Shown: piece by piece, positions 20,824-29,935 of the stretch
Layout of the letters: each line of letters begins with the position of its first letter
Position numbering within the stretch: the first letter of the stretch is position 1
From: Begonia masoniana
Lineage: Eukaryota; Streptophyta; Magnoliopsida; Cucurbitales; Begoniaceae
DNA: 64,000 bases
Direction: 5' to 3'
NCBI GenBank assembly: GCA_022432975.1
Contig: CM039511.1
Location: forward strand, 24,481,153-24,545,152
Translations under genes and position numbers: made by a program
Notes under the pieces: generated by a model
What the model was told of the DNA's origin: nothing
Database searches by the model: none
The model's input: the letters and a program-made list of their open reading frames with translations, nothing else

Positions 20824-23048
20824 TGTAACGCCCCGAGTTTTCTAAACTCAGTTCGTTACTCATAAACTCGAACATAACTAGGAAATTTTGGACCAAATTT
20901 AAAACTTCGCTCAAAAGTCAAATTTGAACGTTTGCTAAAAACACAAAAACTTGCAGCAAAAAATCTTTGAGCAAAGCAAAGTTAAGCAAAACTATAAAAC
21001 AGTGTTCGAATAATCAGTTAAAATATTAAGAATTAATTCGGACAAAAGAGATGAAAGCTTAAGCGTAAAATACTCAAAATTCGTAAAAAGTCAAACGCAT
21101 CTGCCGCTAAACAAGGTCAACGAAAAAGGGCAGAAATAAAACTGAAGGTTTCCACCGATGACGTCAGCCGGAGGAATCATTCTTCCAACTTCAGCCGATC
21201 GCAAAACGACAAGTTTTGCTACTCGCATCTACCGATGACGTCAACCGGATGAATCATCCATCCAGCCTCTACCGATCACAAAACGACAAATACACTTACT
21301 CACATCTTCCGGTAGATAAAATACTCGACATCATCCGGTTACAAAATGACAAAAGACTTTTACCTTTATCATCCTATGGATAAATTACTCGACATCATCC
21401 GGTTACAAAACGACAAAAGACTTTTATCTTCATCATCCGATGGATAAAATACTCGACATCATCCGGTTACAAAACGACAAATTTTCTACTTATATCTTCT
21501 GATGGCTTCCACTTAAGACATCATCCGATGACTTTACTGAAGACATCATCGATGACTTTACTGAAGACATCTTCCGATAGACAACAGAACAACAACTCTA
21601 CATCTGCCGATAGATATCATCTACCGATAGATAAAAAATACTCAACAAAAACAGCATAGCAACAATTTCGCTCTAACAAAGAAAACTCCGACTACCAAAA
21701 GAACTTGAGCAATTTACTAAAATTCGTTCAAAACCACTTAAATCCGGACACTACTCCAACATTTGGTAAAAACCACTATTAACACCAACAGAGTATAATT
21801 GTATGGAAGAAAATCTCAAAATGAATTCAGAAACATTAAAAACTACTACTGTCATAAAACTCAACAAATTTAAATCGATTTATTGTCCATTAAACCTTCA
21901 CAACTACTAACAACAGTTAAGCCGCCTCATCAGAACACCAAGTCGAGACTTGGGTGTGCTCCTCCAACCTGTCTAAACCTCATTGTGCTCAGGAAAAATA
22001 CCTTCAGAAGCTTCTTCACCTACATCACAAAACTCATCTATTAGCCTAATGCTAAGTAAGCAAAGCGATAATGAAATGAAATGCTAAAGCAAAATTCTTA
22101 GACATGCAGTTTCTATTTTCACATCTCTATTGCATATGCGTTCATTCACTGATCTGATCTCTCAATTCCATTGGGAGTAGGATCAGCTCTCCCAAAGTTA
22201 TAAATCCTCTTCATCAGTTAAGGGGTGGATTACTTCCCTTAATAGCTATAATGATCCTATATTCCACTTGGAAAGTGGATCAATCTTCCCAAAGTTATAA
22301 ATCCCTTCATAAGTTAAGGGGTGGATTAGTTCCCTTAATAGCTTGTCTGTTGCAATCATTACATTCCTTACCATGCCAATGCATAAAAATTTATTTTTGT
22401 ATTCTTTCAAAAACATGATGCATGACATACATAAAATATTCAAGCACACACACAACCTACTGTTTTGTGATGTAGACCCAAAGGCACATGCATACTTTAC
22501 TTACCTGGTCTCCGGGAAATCGCTCGGCTGTAAGTTGCCTTAGAAGCTCACACACCTCGAGTCACAATAGAGCATCAATCAAACTCTCACTAAGCTCCAC
22601 CAGAAATCAACCAGAAGTTTAAGGAAACTAGTTTGAAACCCAGCTACTTGTGCATTCCCATTTATCACCAATAACCCGATCCTACGCTCACTCGCAGCAT
22701 CCTAGAAATCCTCACATTGCACTCCCTCGGTCATCTAACTGCTAAAACATAAGAAAATGAGGAAAACGTACCTAGGTTGAAGGAAACTAGGGCGAGGGAA
22801 TCGCCTAGAGTGTTCTGCTGCAGAGCTGAAGGCTGAAAGAGAAATGGTAAGCAGGATAGTGGCGGTTACAGTGCATTAAACCCAAACCTCTTTCCTTAAA
22901 TATGTTATCCATTATAAGTTCTAAATTTACCACTATGCCCTTACTTAGTCACTCATTAACCTAATTAATATTTCCCTCAATTTTCTCCACAACATGCTTA
23001 CTATTAAATAACAGAATAGAAATTGGTTTAATAGAACCGGGTGTTACA
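20824..23048 (-). mobile_element. Solo gypsy LTR 'LTR-D', minus orientation, TSD GTTTT
   Basis: The plus strand starts TGTAACGCCCCG and ends CCGGGTGTTACA, with GTTTT at 20819-20823 and 23049-23053. Length is 2225 bp. It is a cousin of LTR-C and 26966-29935. On the minus strand it has donor CCAG|GTAAGTAAAG at 22504 and acceptor TGTGATGTAG|GTGAAG at 22020. Between them a block of about 100 bp is tandemly duplicated (22175-22340), each copy with a TTAAGGG...CCCTTAA stem. CATCNNCCGRT motifs fill 21150-21640. Confidence 0.92.
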
Positions 23049-23896
23049 GTTTTGAAGGACTTGGTATTTTATTAGTTTGTTGGATTTTATATGTTGGATT
23101 TTGGATTTTATTCGTGTAAATGTTGGTGACGTTTTATAACTCTTTTGGATCAATGTTTTGGATTACGAATGATGTCTGGAAGTTATTGTATAAAGTGTTT
23201 GATTTTCAGGTTTTTGGGGTTTTAGTAATTTCAGTCGTTATGATGCTTGTTTTTCTTTGTATAGAAAATAAAGTCGGGGGTTATTTGTTTCACATTTTTG
23301 CTTACATTTTGGAGTCGGTTTTCCAAGATTTTTACGTGTCACGGAGTTAGGAATGTCGGGGACATTTGGAGTAAATTTGGGGGATTTGGGTGTGAGTGAT
23401 TTGAAGAAAAAATAAAGAAAATGAGAAAAGGTGCGCTGGTGGCCGAGGAGTGGCGCGCAAGGCGCAGCTGTGGCGCGCGCAGTGTGCGCTGATGCATGTT
23501 GCGTGGGCGTGCGCAGCGCCCAGTGCCGATCGATCGGCGCATTTCATTGTAGGTCGCTTGGAAACCCGAGAGGTTGCCGATCGATCGACACCTCGCACGC
23601 ATGCAAGGTGGCGCGCGCGGCTCTCTCCTGCGCGCGTGATGCGCCTGCGGCGCCCAAGTGAGCCAGCCCAGTTTTTTATTTTAATTTTTCGTTTTTCAAA
23701 TATGTTTTAACCTGACCTTTTTCAACATGTTTGGCACGTATTTTATGCACATTTTCCAATCATTTTCGAGGGTTTGAAAAACTCAAAAATCGAGTCAAAA
23801 TTTTATCGAAAATTGTTTTAAATTATTTTTTAAACGCGAGATTTTTTAGCAAAGTAGCGCACCGAGGCGGGATGGGTTCGGGGGCGTTACAAATAC

Positions 23897-24021
23897 ACCT
23901 GTATTTCTACATGACCCTCTAAGTGATCAAATGGTTAAATATCAATGTGTATGGGACCGTGCTCCTCCATATACCACTCTATGTTCGCAGGCTCATCTGC
24001 ATCAACTAATCTTTCAGCCAT
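23897..24021 (-). pseudogene. MuDR-type transposase N-terminus (right part)
   Basis: The minus strand opens at ATG 24021 with MAERLVDADEP and WYMEEHGPIHIDI, then meets a stop. The downstream part of the same gene is at 8785-8989 on the far side of the gypsy insertion. I assign it to the transposase by position and by the match in its downstream half; the first 40 residues alone are not diagnostic. Confidence 0.5.
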
Positions 24022-24270
24022 TTACAAATATCGGCAAAAAAAATTAAAAATTTTATTCAAGATAAACAATAGCCTATCAATTGAATGAAAAATAATTTTG
24101 CCGATAAGATAAATCCAAATTAAAGCTCAATTTGAGCCTATCAATTGAACAATACAACAATAACGAATAGAATAAATAAAGAAATTCAGAGAAAAATAAT
24201 CTCAATTCAGCAAAAATGGAGAATGGACAGACCCTCTTTCAGTGTGTCCGTCCGTTATACAGGCTAGAAG

Positions 24271-24932
24271 ACAGTTTTCAAATAGCGCTCAAATTTTCAA
24301 GTTTTTTACGATAAAAATTGAACTAAATCAATCAGAATGGAGAAAGCTATTACCTGAAGCATTTTTCGGTCACAAAGCTGTAAAAATTTTGCTAGAGGGT
24401 CGAGAGAAAATCATTTTTTGACGCGGTGAAATGTCAGATTTCAGCCGCTGGAGCAATATAAATCACGAGAACGGACCGACGTTGGTCTGACGTTGTATTT
24501 AAGCGTCCATCCGTTCTCGCCCTAATTTACAACGTTCGTCCGTTTACAAAATTCCTTAAAACGTACGGATGGACATACATAATAATGGACGGATGCTTAA
24601 ATAAAGAGTCTGTTGATCCTATGCGTCGACTGCCACAACAAACTTAGGTACGGACGAAAAAAAATTTCGTGTGTCCGTCCATAATATCTACCGGATGGAC
24701 TCTATTTTTAAACGCCTGTCCTGTTACGACGAAAGTTTTAAAACAGACGGACGCTATTTTTTTTCGTCCGTCTGTTATACGGCCAAAATGGATACCGGAC
24801 GGAGTTCGGACAAACGGTAGGGTTTGTTTTGTTAAGTTTGTGATAGTTTAAGGTTTTGATTGTTAAATTACATAGTTTAAGTTTTCACGTAAAAAAAAAC
24901 GTATACTTCGCGGTCATAGTCGGTAATTTTTC
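24271..24932 (-). repeat. MULE right terminal inverted repeat
   Basis: This is the inverted counterpart of 7306-7951, ending ...CGGTAATTTTTC at 24932 beside the duplication TAAATATAG. Confidence 0.88.
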
Positions 24933-25279
24933 TAAATATAGAATAAAGTATAAACCTAATTAATTGTCAATTGCTAAAAAATCAATACCAACATAATTTA
25001 ACATTTACACTATCCATGCAATCCCGATATCTAAAAAGGGTATGCTTCATGCTGCGAGAAAACAACAGCCATTTTAGCGACAACGAAAAAAAAACGTATA
25101 CTTCGCGGTCATAGTCGGTAAATTTTCTAAATATAGAATAAAGTATAAACCTAATTAATTGCCAATTGCTAAAAAATCAATACCAACATAATTTAGCATT
25201 TACACTATCCATGCAATCCCGATATCTAAAAAGGGTATGCTTCATGCTGCGAGAAAACAACAGCCATTTTAGCGACAAT
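24892..25279 (+). repeat. 195-bp tandem duplication spanning the MULE right edge
   Basis: A unit starting at the MULE tip (ACGTATACTTCGCGGTCATAG) and running through TAAATATAG into flanking DNA (ending TTTTAGCGACAA) is present twice with a 195-bp offset. The copies are nearly identical, differing at a handful of positions. The second copy carries its own MULE terminus, so it gives a false second end and a false second target duplication. Confidence 0.93.
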
Positions 25280-25730
25280 TTCTTTCCATGTTAGTTTATG
25301 TTCGAGTTCTTGGATTAAAGTATTAGCTTTTTGATTTTGTTATGACTAGTTCTTTTTATTTATGACCAAGTGCATGCTTGTTTGAGACAGCAAATACTTT
25401 GTGATGGAGTCTATTTCAATCTTTTCATTCGTATTGCCAATAAAAAGAGGTAAATTTTGATAAAATGGAATTACTTAATTCACAAACTTTACATTATATA
25501 TTTATTTTTGAACTATTAGGGGCTACCATTTCTTAAGAATCACTGAAATTAAATAATAATGATAATAATAAAAAATCAACTAAGGATCCCGAGGAATAAA
25601 ACTAAAGCTTGGAGATTGTGAATCCATACAAGGAGCAAAACTTGAAACGAAAGAGTAAATACAAGCGTTTTTCAAATCTGATTTTGCTGAACTCTAGCAA
25701 TGCACCTGACTTTTCAAAGCCAGAAACCTG
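25280..25730. other. Unassigned AT-rich DNA
   Basis: I see no coding frame, LTR edge or known repeat here. It continues, after removal of the copia element, into 33351-33512. This is one of the few stretches that might be low-copy flank or an older unrecognised repeat. Confidence 0.4.
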
Positions 25731-25735
25731 AGAGG

Positions 25736-25947
25736 TGTTAGCGTATGCATAGTCATTCAATTGGATTAAATTAGTCATTATTCCTTCTTTACTTATTTCC
25801 TTTATTATCTACATTTTTCCTATATACTGCACATTTGTAAAATTAAACATGTAAGGAAAAATACACAATAGATTACTTTATCTCTATCGTCTTCTTCTTT
25901 CTCTGCCTTTCTCTTCTCTAGAATAAACCAATATCTATTTCTCAACT
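25736..25947 (+). repeat. Copia 5' LTR
   Basis: It starts TGTTAGCGTATGCATAG. A TATATACTGCAC stretch (25821) could be the TATA region. The TSD and primer-binding site place the LTR end at ...CTCAACT instead of the more usual ...CA. Confidence 0.88.
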
Positions 25948-25960
25948 TGGTATCAGAGCC
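25948..25960 (+). other. Copia primer-binding site
   Basis: TGGTATCAGAGCC directly follows the LTR; initiator tRNA-Met type. Confidence 0.88.
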
Positions 25961-25961
25961 G

Positions 25962-26960
25962 ATGGCTTCATCTTCTTCAACAGTCCCCTCTTCTCCTCTG
26001 GTCGCCTCCCTCCCTCCCTTCCCTTCCATGAATCAAACACTGACTATTAAGCTTGATTCTACAAATTACATTATATGAACAACACAGCTCCTCAATATTG
26101 TTATCGCCAATGGTATTGATATCATTCTTGATGGAACCTTCCCAACTCCTCCCCAATTTCTCAATTCTCTTTCCACCTAGATTAACCCAGATTTTACACT
26201 CTAGCAGAGATATGGGCTTATTATGAGTTGGATTTTCTCATCCATCTCTAAATCTATTCTTCCTCAAATCTTTAGCTTCAATACTGCCACAGACATATGG
26301 CTTGCCCTTGGCCAATTATTTTCTTCTTCCTCCTTAGCCCGCATCACCGACCTCCGTAGCCAACTCCATAATCTGTCTAAAGATGGTCTCCCAACAGCAA
26401 CCTATATTCAAAAACTTACCTCAATTTGCAACACTCGATCTGCCATTGGCGAACTCGTCTCATACCGCGACCATGTCATTTATTTCCTTGCCAATCTCAG
26501 TAGAGATTACAACCCATTTGTGACTTCCATCACAGATCGACAGGATGAACCACCATTGGAGGAACTACATAGCTCCTTGCTGAGTTATGACTTTCGCTTG
26601 GAGAAATAGAACTCTTCAACCCAGCTCTAGACCCCGAGCTCCCTTCAAGCCAACGCCGCCGTTTAGAGGCCGTTCCACCCTCTTCGGCCGTTCTACCATC
26701 ACGGTCACTCTGGCGCTCACAGCCCTAATTTTGTGCCTCCACTGGCGAACTACCAATCTGGATGTGGATTGGGCACTGGACCAAATCAGAATTCAGGATG
26801 GCCCAGCTCTTCATTCAAGCCTCGTTGTCAGATTTGTAATAAAATAGGCCACATCGCAGCGGTTTGCTACCACCTCCTCAATGCCTCCTACCGGCCCAGC
26901 AGTCTAGCCCACTATCCTAACAATCATCCCAGACTTGCCCCCTACCCAACCAATTACTCT
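25962..26960 (+). pseudogene. Copia gag, interrupted by stops and by a solo LTR
   Basis: The start is ATG 25962, immediately after the primer-binding site (MASSSSTVPSSP). The capsid part includes LTIKLDSTNYII, FNTATDIWLALGQLF, ARITDLRSQLHNL and LPTATYIQKL (UBN2 family). A zinc knuckle CQICNKIGHIAAVC (CX2CX4HX4C) lies near 26830. Stops fall near 26078 (TGA), 26178 and 26203 (TAG) and 26607, with a shift around 26600-26750. At 26961-26965 the frame meets the AGCCC duplication, and the same codon phase (AGC) resumes at 29936. Confidence 0.88.
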
Positions 26961-26965
26961 AGCCC

Positions 26966-29935
26966 TGTAACGACCCCGGAGGGATCGTCGCATAAACCAT
27001 ATCTTTCTTAATTATTTACTTTTTGTTACTCACACATGATTAATTATTAGTAGTGTATTTTTTTTTGAAACATAATTCAACTCAAAATGTCATACGCGAT
27101 TCGCTAAGCCTCAACCGGCAAGGAAAACATTACGCATCTGCCGGTGGGCAGTGCAATGTGTATCGGCTAGTGAAGAAACACTTTTAGCTTTAGACTGCAT
27201 CTACCGATAGAGGAACAAAACCACATCTACCGGTCCTTAGACGACAAAACCGTGTTTATACCATCCGGTAAAGAAACTCTCTACATTATCCGATGAAATA
27301 AGGGAACATCATCCGATGGACATGTGCTCCTCACGTGCATAATTAAAACATGACCCGGTCACTAAACGACAAGGAAACCCTCACATCATCTGGTAACTAG
27401 GCGACAAACTATACTTACATCTTCCGATAGCTTAAACGCTCTTCATCTGCCGATCACTAGACGACAAAATAACACTTCCATCATCCGATGACTTAAACAC
27501 TCTACATCTGCCGATCGCTAGACGACAAAATAACACTTCCATCATCCGATGGCTTAAACTCTCTACATCTGCCGATCGCTAGACGACAAAATAGCACTTC
27601 CATCATCCGATGGCTCAAACACTCTACATCTGCCGATCGCTAGACGACAAAATAGCACTTCCATCATCCGATGGCTTAAACTCTCTACATAACTCTCTAC
27701 ATCTGCCGATCGCTAGACGACAAAATAGCACTTCCATCATCCGATGGCTTAAACTCTCTACATCTGCCGATCGCTAGACGACAAAATAGCACTTCCATCA
27801 TCCGATGGCTTAAACTCTCTACATCTGCCGATCGCTAGACGACAAAATAGCACTTCCATCATCCGATGGCTTAAACTCTCTACATCTGCCGATCGCTAGA
27901 CGACAAAATAGCACTTCCATCATCCGATGGCTTAAACTCTCTACATCTGCCGATCGCTAGACGACAAAATAGCACTTCCATCATCCGATGGCTTAAACTC
28001 TCTACATCTGCCGATCGCTAGACGACAAAATAGCACTTCCATCATCCGATGGCTTAAACTCTCTACATCTGCCGATCGCTAGACGACAAAATAGCACTTC
28101 CATCATCCGATGGCTCAAACACTCTACATCTGCCGATCGCTAGACGACAAAATAGCACTTCCATCATCCGATGGCTTAAACTCTCTACATCTGCCGATGA
28201 CGTCAGCCGGATGATTGCCTTATCCAGCTTCTATCACACGGCAGCAAACATCATAATCATCAAACAACCTCATCCAATAGAACATACCATAACTCACCCG
28301 AATCTTAACTTAGTAACTATAAACCTCAATGAGTAAGGATCATAAACTCATTCAAAATACGCATAGCGGAAGGCTTAAGTAAAACAAACTATTCAATAAT
28401 CCTTAAAATCGTAATCAGACTCTAAAGACAAACCATTCAAATCCGAATCTCATTGTTATAAGAAATTTTGTTCTACTTAGTCATCTGTTCATCATAAACT
28501 TTTCTGACTTACTATGAGCATAACCAGGGAGCTTAATCGCCTATCCAACCTTGTACTGTCACACTGAGCATCCTCCAGCAACCAACTTTAAACGTTCTCT
28601 TGGAATTGGGAATCCTCACCTATTAACTCTTCACCTACATCATAAGGTTCAACTATAAGCCTAATGCTTAGTAAGGAATGCGACAATAATATGAATGCAT
28701 GAATGCATAATTCAGAGAAATACATGGTCATAAGTCTTTTCTTGTTCATAATCATGAATCATAATAATCATTCGTAATCATTGTTCATAATCATTGTTCA
28801 TAATCAACAATTAAGTTGTGTGGAATGAGAGAGAATTTGTGCCGGTAAAGGGGGTTCGATAGTGAGTTTGATCATGGTCCCTACTGCGGGTCGTATTCAT
28901 ATGTCCTTCTTTGGACTGTGACATACGCCGAACCGCCCCCAACCCTCACTCAACCACGTTGCAGGGATTTTATCATCTTATCTTGTTCATGAGAAAACAT
29001 GCTTTTAAAACATTTTCATGTGCATAAAACATTGATAATGCATGAACATGGGAATTCTTAACTCATTCAGGCTACAGAACAGAACATTCATCCAGTATGA
29101 AAACTTACCATTAGACTAAACGTTAACATAAGTACTAGACTGTAGCATAATAACCTCTAATCGTCATATCAGTTACTATCTAGCATCCTTGTGATGTAGG
29201 GCCATATTGGCCGGAAATCCTATACATTCACTTACCTGGTGTCCTTGGCAATGAGAGCTCCTTTTCCTCAGACTTCTTTACCTAAAACATTTACATTACA
29301 GTAGTTAAAACAAAATCCTAAAAGTTCTACTCACAAGTCATCCTAGGGTCTAATAGCTAAGAGTCATTCCCGAATTCTTAGTTTAATACTCAATGTAGTC
29401 TGAAATCCCAAAATCAAAACAGACAAATTCGATTATCGATAACTCAGGGGTGGTTGTTTTAAATGTCCAGAATCGATTTGATAAAAGCATTCCCACTCTC
29501 AGATTTCAAATGTTCTTATTATTAGTCGGCCATTGGAAAATCCAAAACTCCAATGCCGAGTAGAAAACAGGGCTAACAAACTAACAGATAGCTACGTTGT
29601 CTATTGCATACCTCGGGCACAGAGTAGTCAAGTAGTGGCAGAGAAAACCGATCGTCGAAGAGAGTATGCTGAAAGCAGAGAGCAAGAGCCCGGGAGAGAA
29701 GAAATCGCCGAAAAGGAAGGTGTCGGCTACAGTGGCTTAAATGAGGTTTAAAACATTTCCTTTTTCTTTATATACTGGTCATCACCCTCCATTATTACAA
29801 CTTTGCCACCCAACCTAGTTTAAATCCACATGAAATTAATTATTCTTGGTATAAAACTCTAAACCGTGAAAATTGAATATTCATAACCGTTAATACAGTT
29901 AGGAAGTCACCTGGCTGAAGTTGTCGGGTGTTACA
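26966..29935 (-). mobile_element. Solo gypsy LTR in copia gag-pol, minus orientation, TSD AGCCC
   Basis: The plus strand starts TGTAACGACCCCGG and ends TCGGGTGTTACA, with AGCCC at 26961-26965 and 29936-29940. Length is 2970 bp. The host reading frame resumes exactly after the duplication. On the minus strand it has donor CCAG|GTAAGTGAATG at 29235 and acceptor TGATGTAG|GTGAAG at 28635. A structured block (28810-28970, with GAACCCCC/GGGGGCGGTTC pairing) lies between them. Its 3' part holds the 61-bp array. Confidence 0.95.
27440..28200 (-). repeat. 61-bp tandem array in the 3' part of the solo LTR
   Basis: About twelve units, most identical, contain CATCTGCCGATCGCTAGACG, then CAAAATAGCACTTCCATCAT and CCGATGGCTTAAACTCTCT. 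The only irregularities are a duplicated AACTCTCTACAT near 27690 and a few CTCAAACA/CTTAAACT variants. Each unit contains the small hairpin CCATC-ATCC-GATGG. LTR-C and LTR-D carry only scattered single units, so the array expanded in this copy. Confidence 0.95.

Larger units (their letters stand above)
8995..23891 (+). mobile_element. Tekay/Del-like Ty3/gypsy chromovirus, nearly full length, inactive
   Basis: It has a 5' LTR, primer-binding site, gag with zinc knuckles, protease, RT, RNase H, integrase, chromodomain, polypurine tract and 3' LTR in canonical order. AATAC is duplicated at 8990-8994 and 23892-23896. Three solo LTRs have since inserted (9421-12058, 15624-17016, 20824-23048). The chromodomain-like tail (PVEILDYAVKK...VKVLWRNH..EEATWE) supports the Tekay/Del chromovirus lineage. 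Many stops and frameshifts show it is dead. Confidence 0.93.
19121..23891 (+). repeat. 3' LTR of the Tekay-like element (with nested LTR-D)
   Basis: It runs from TGTAGCACCC to GGGGGCGTTACA. Without LTR-D it is about 2.54 kb. It has donor-like CAG|GTAAGT at 20093, GGGCCTACACCACAG, and acceptor-like TGGTGTAG|GCAATG at 20698; the hairpin array at 20252-20590 lies between them. GCCGATCGATCGGC (23526-23539) and a GC-rich block (23430-23655) sit near the 3' end. Confidence 0.92.
7306..24932 (-). mobile_element. Mutator-like element (MULE) with long TIRs, split by a gypsy element
   Basis: Both ends carry about 650-bp inverted repeats that finish GGGAAGTTACC (left) and GAAAAATTACC (right, complemented). 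A perfect 9-bp duplication, TAAATATAG, flanks them at 7297-7305 and 24933-24941; 9 bp is the hallmark length for Mutator elements. Removing the gypsy element (8995-23891) and one AATAC copy leaves about 2.7 kb. The interior holds the N-terminal part of a MuDR-type transposase on the minus strand and an unrelated plus-strand frame. The catalytic transposase domain is missing, so this is a deletion derivative needing help in trans. Confidence 0.88.

Noticed and set aside
25731..25735. Second MULE terminus and duplication at 25096-25137 as evidence of two MULE insertions
   Set aside because: It is the second copy of the 195-bp tandem duplication, not an independent element end.
27440..28200. Possible CRISPR-like array (61-bp units)
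   Set aside because: Units are directly adjacent with no unique spacers, lie inside an LTR of a plant retroelement, and no cas-like gene exists here. The same holds for 41949-45433 and 51925-53548.
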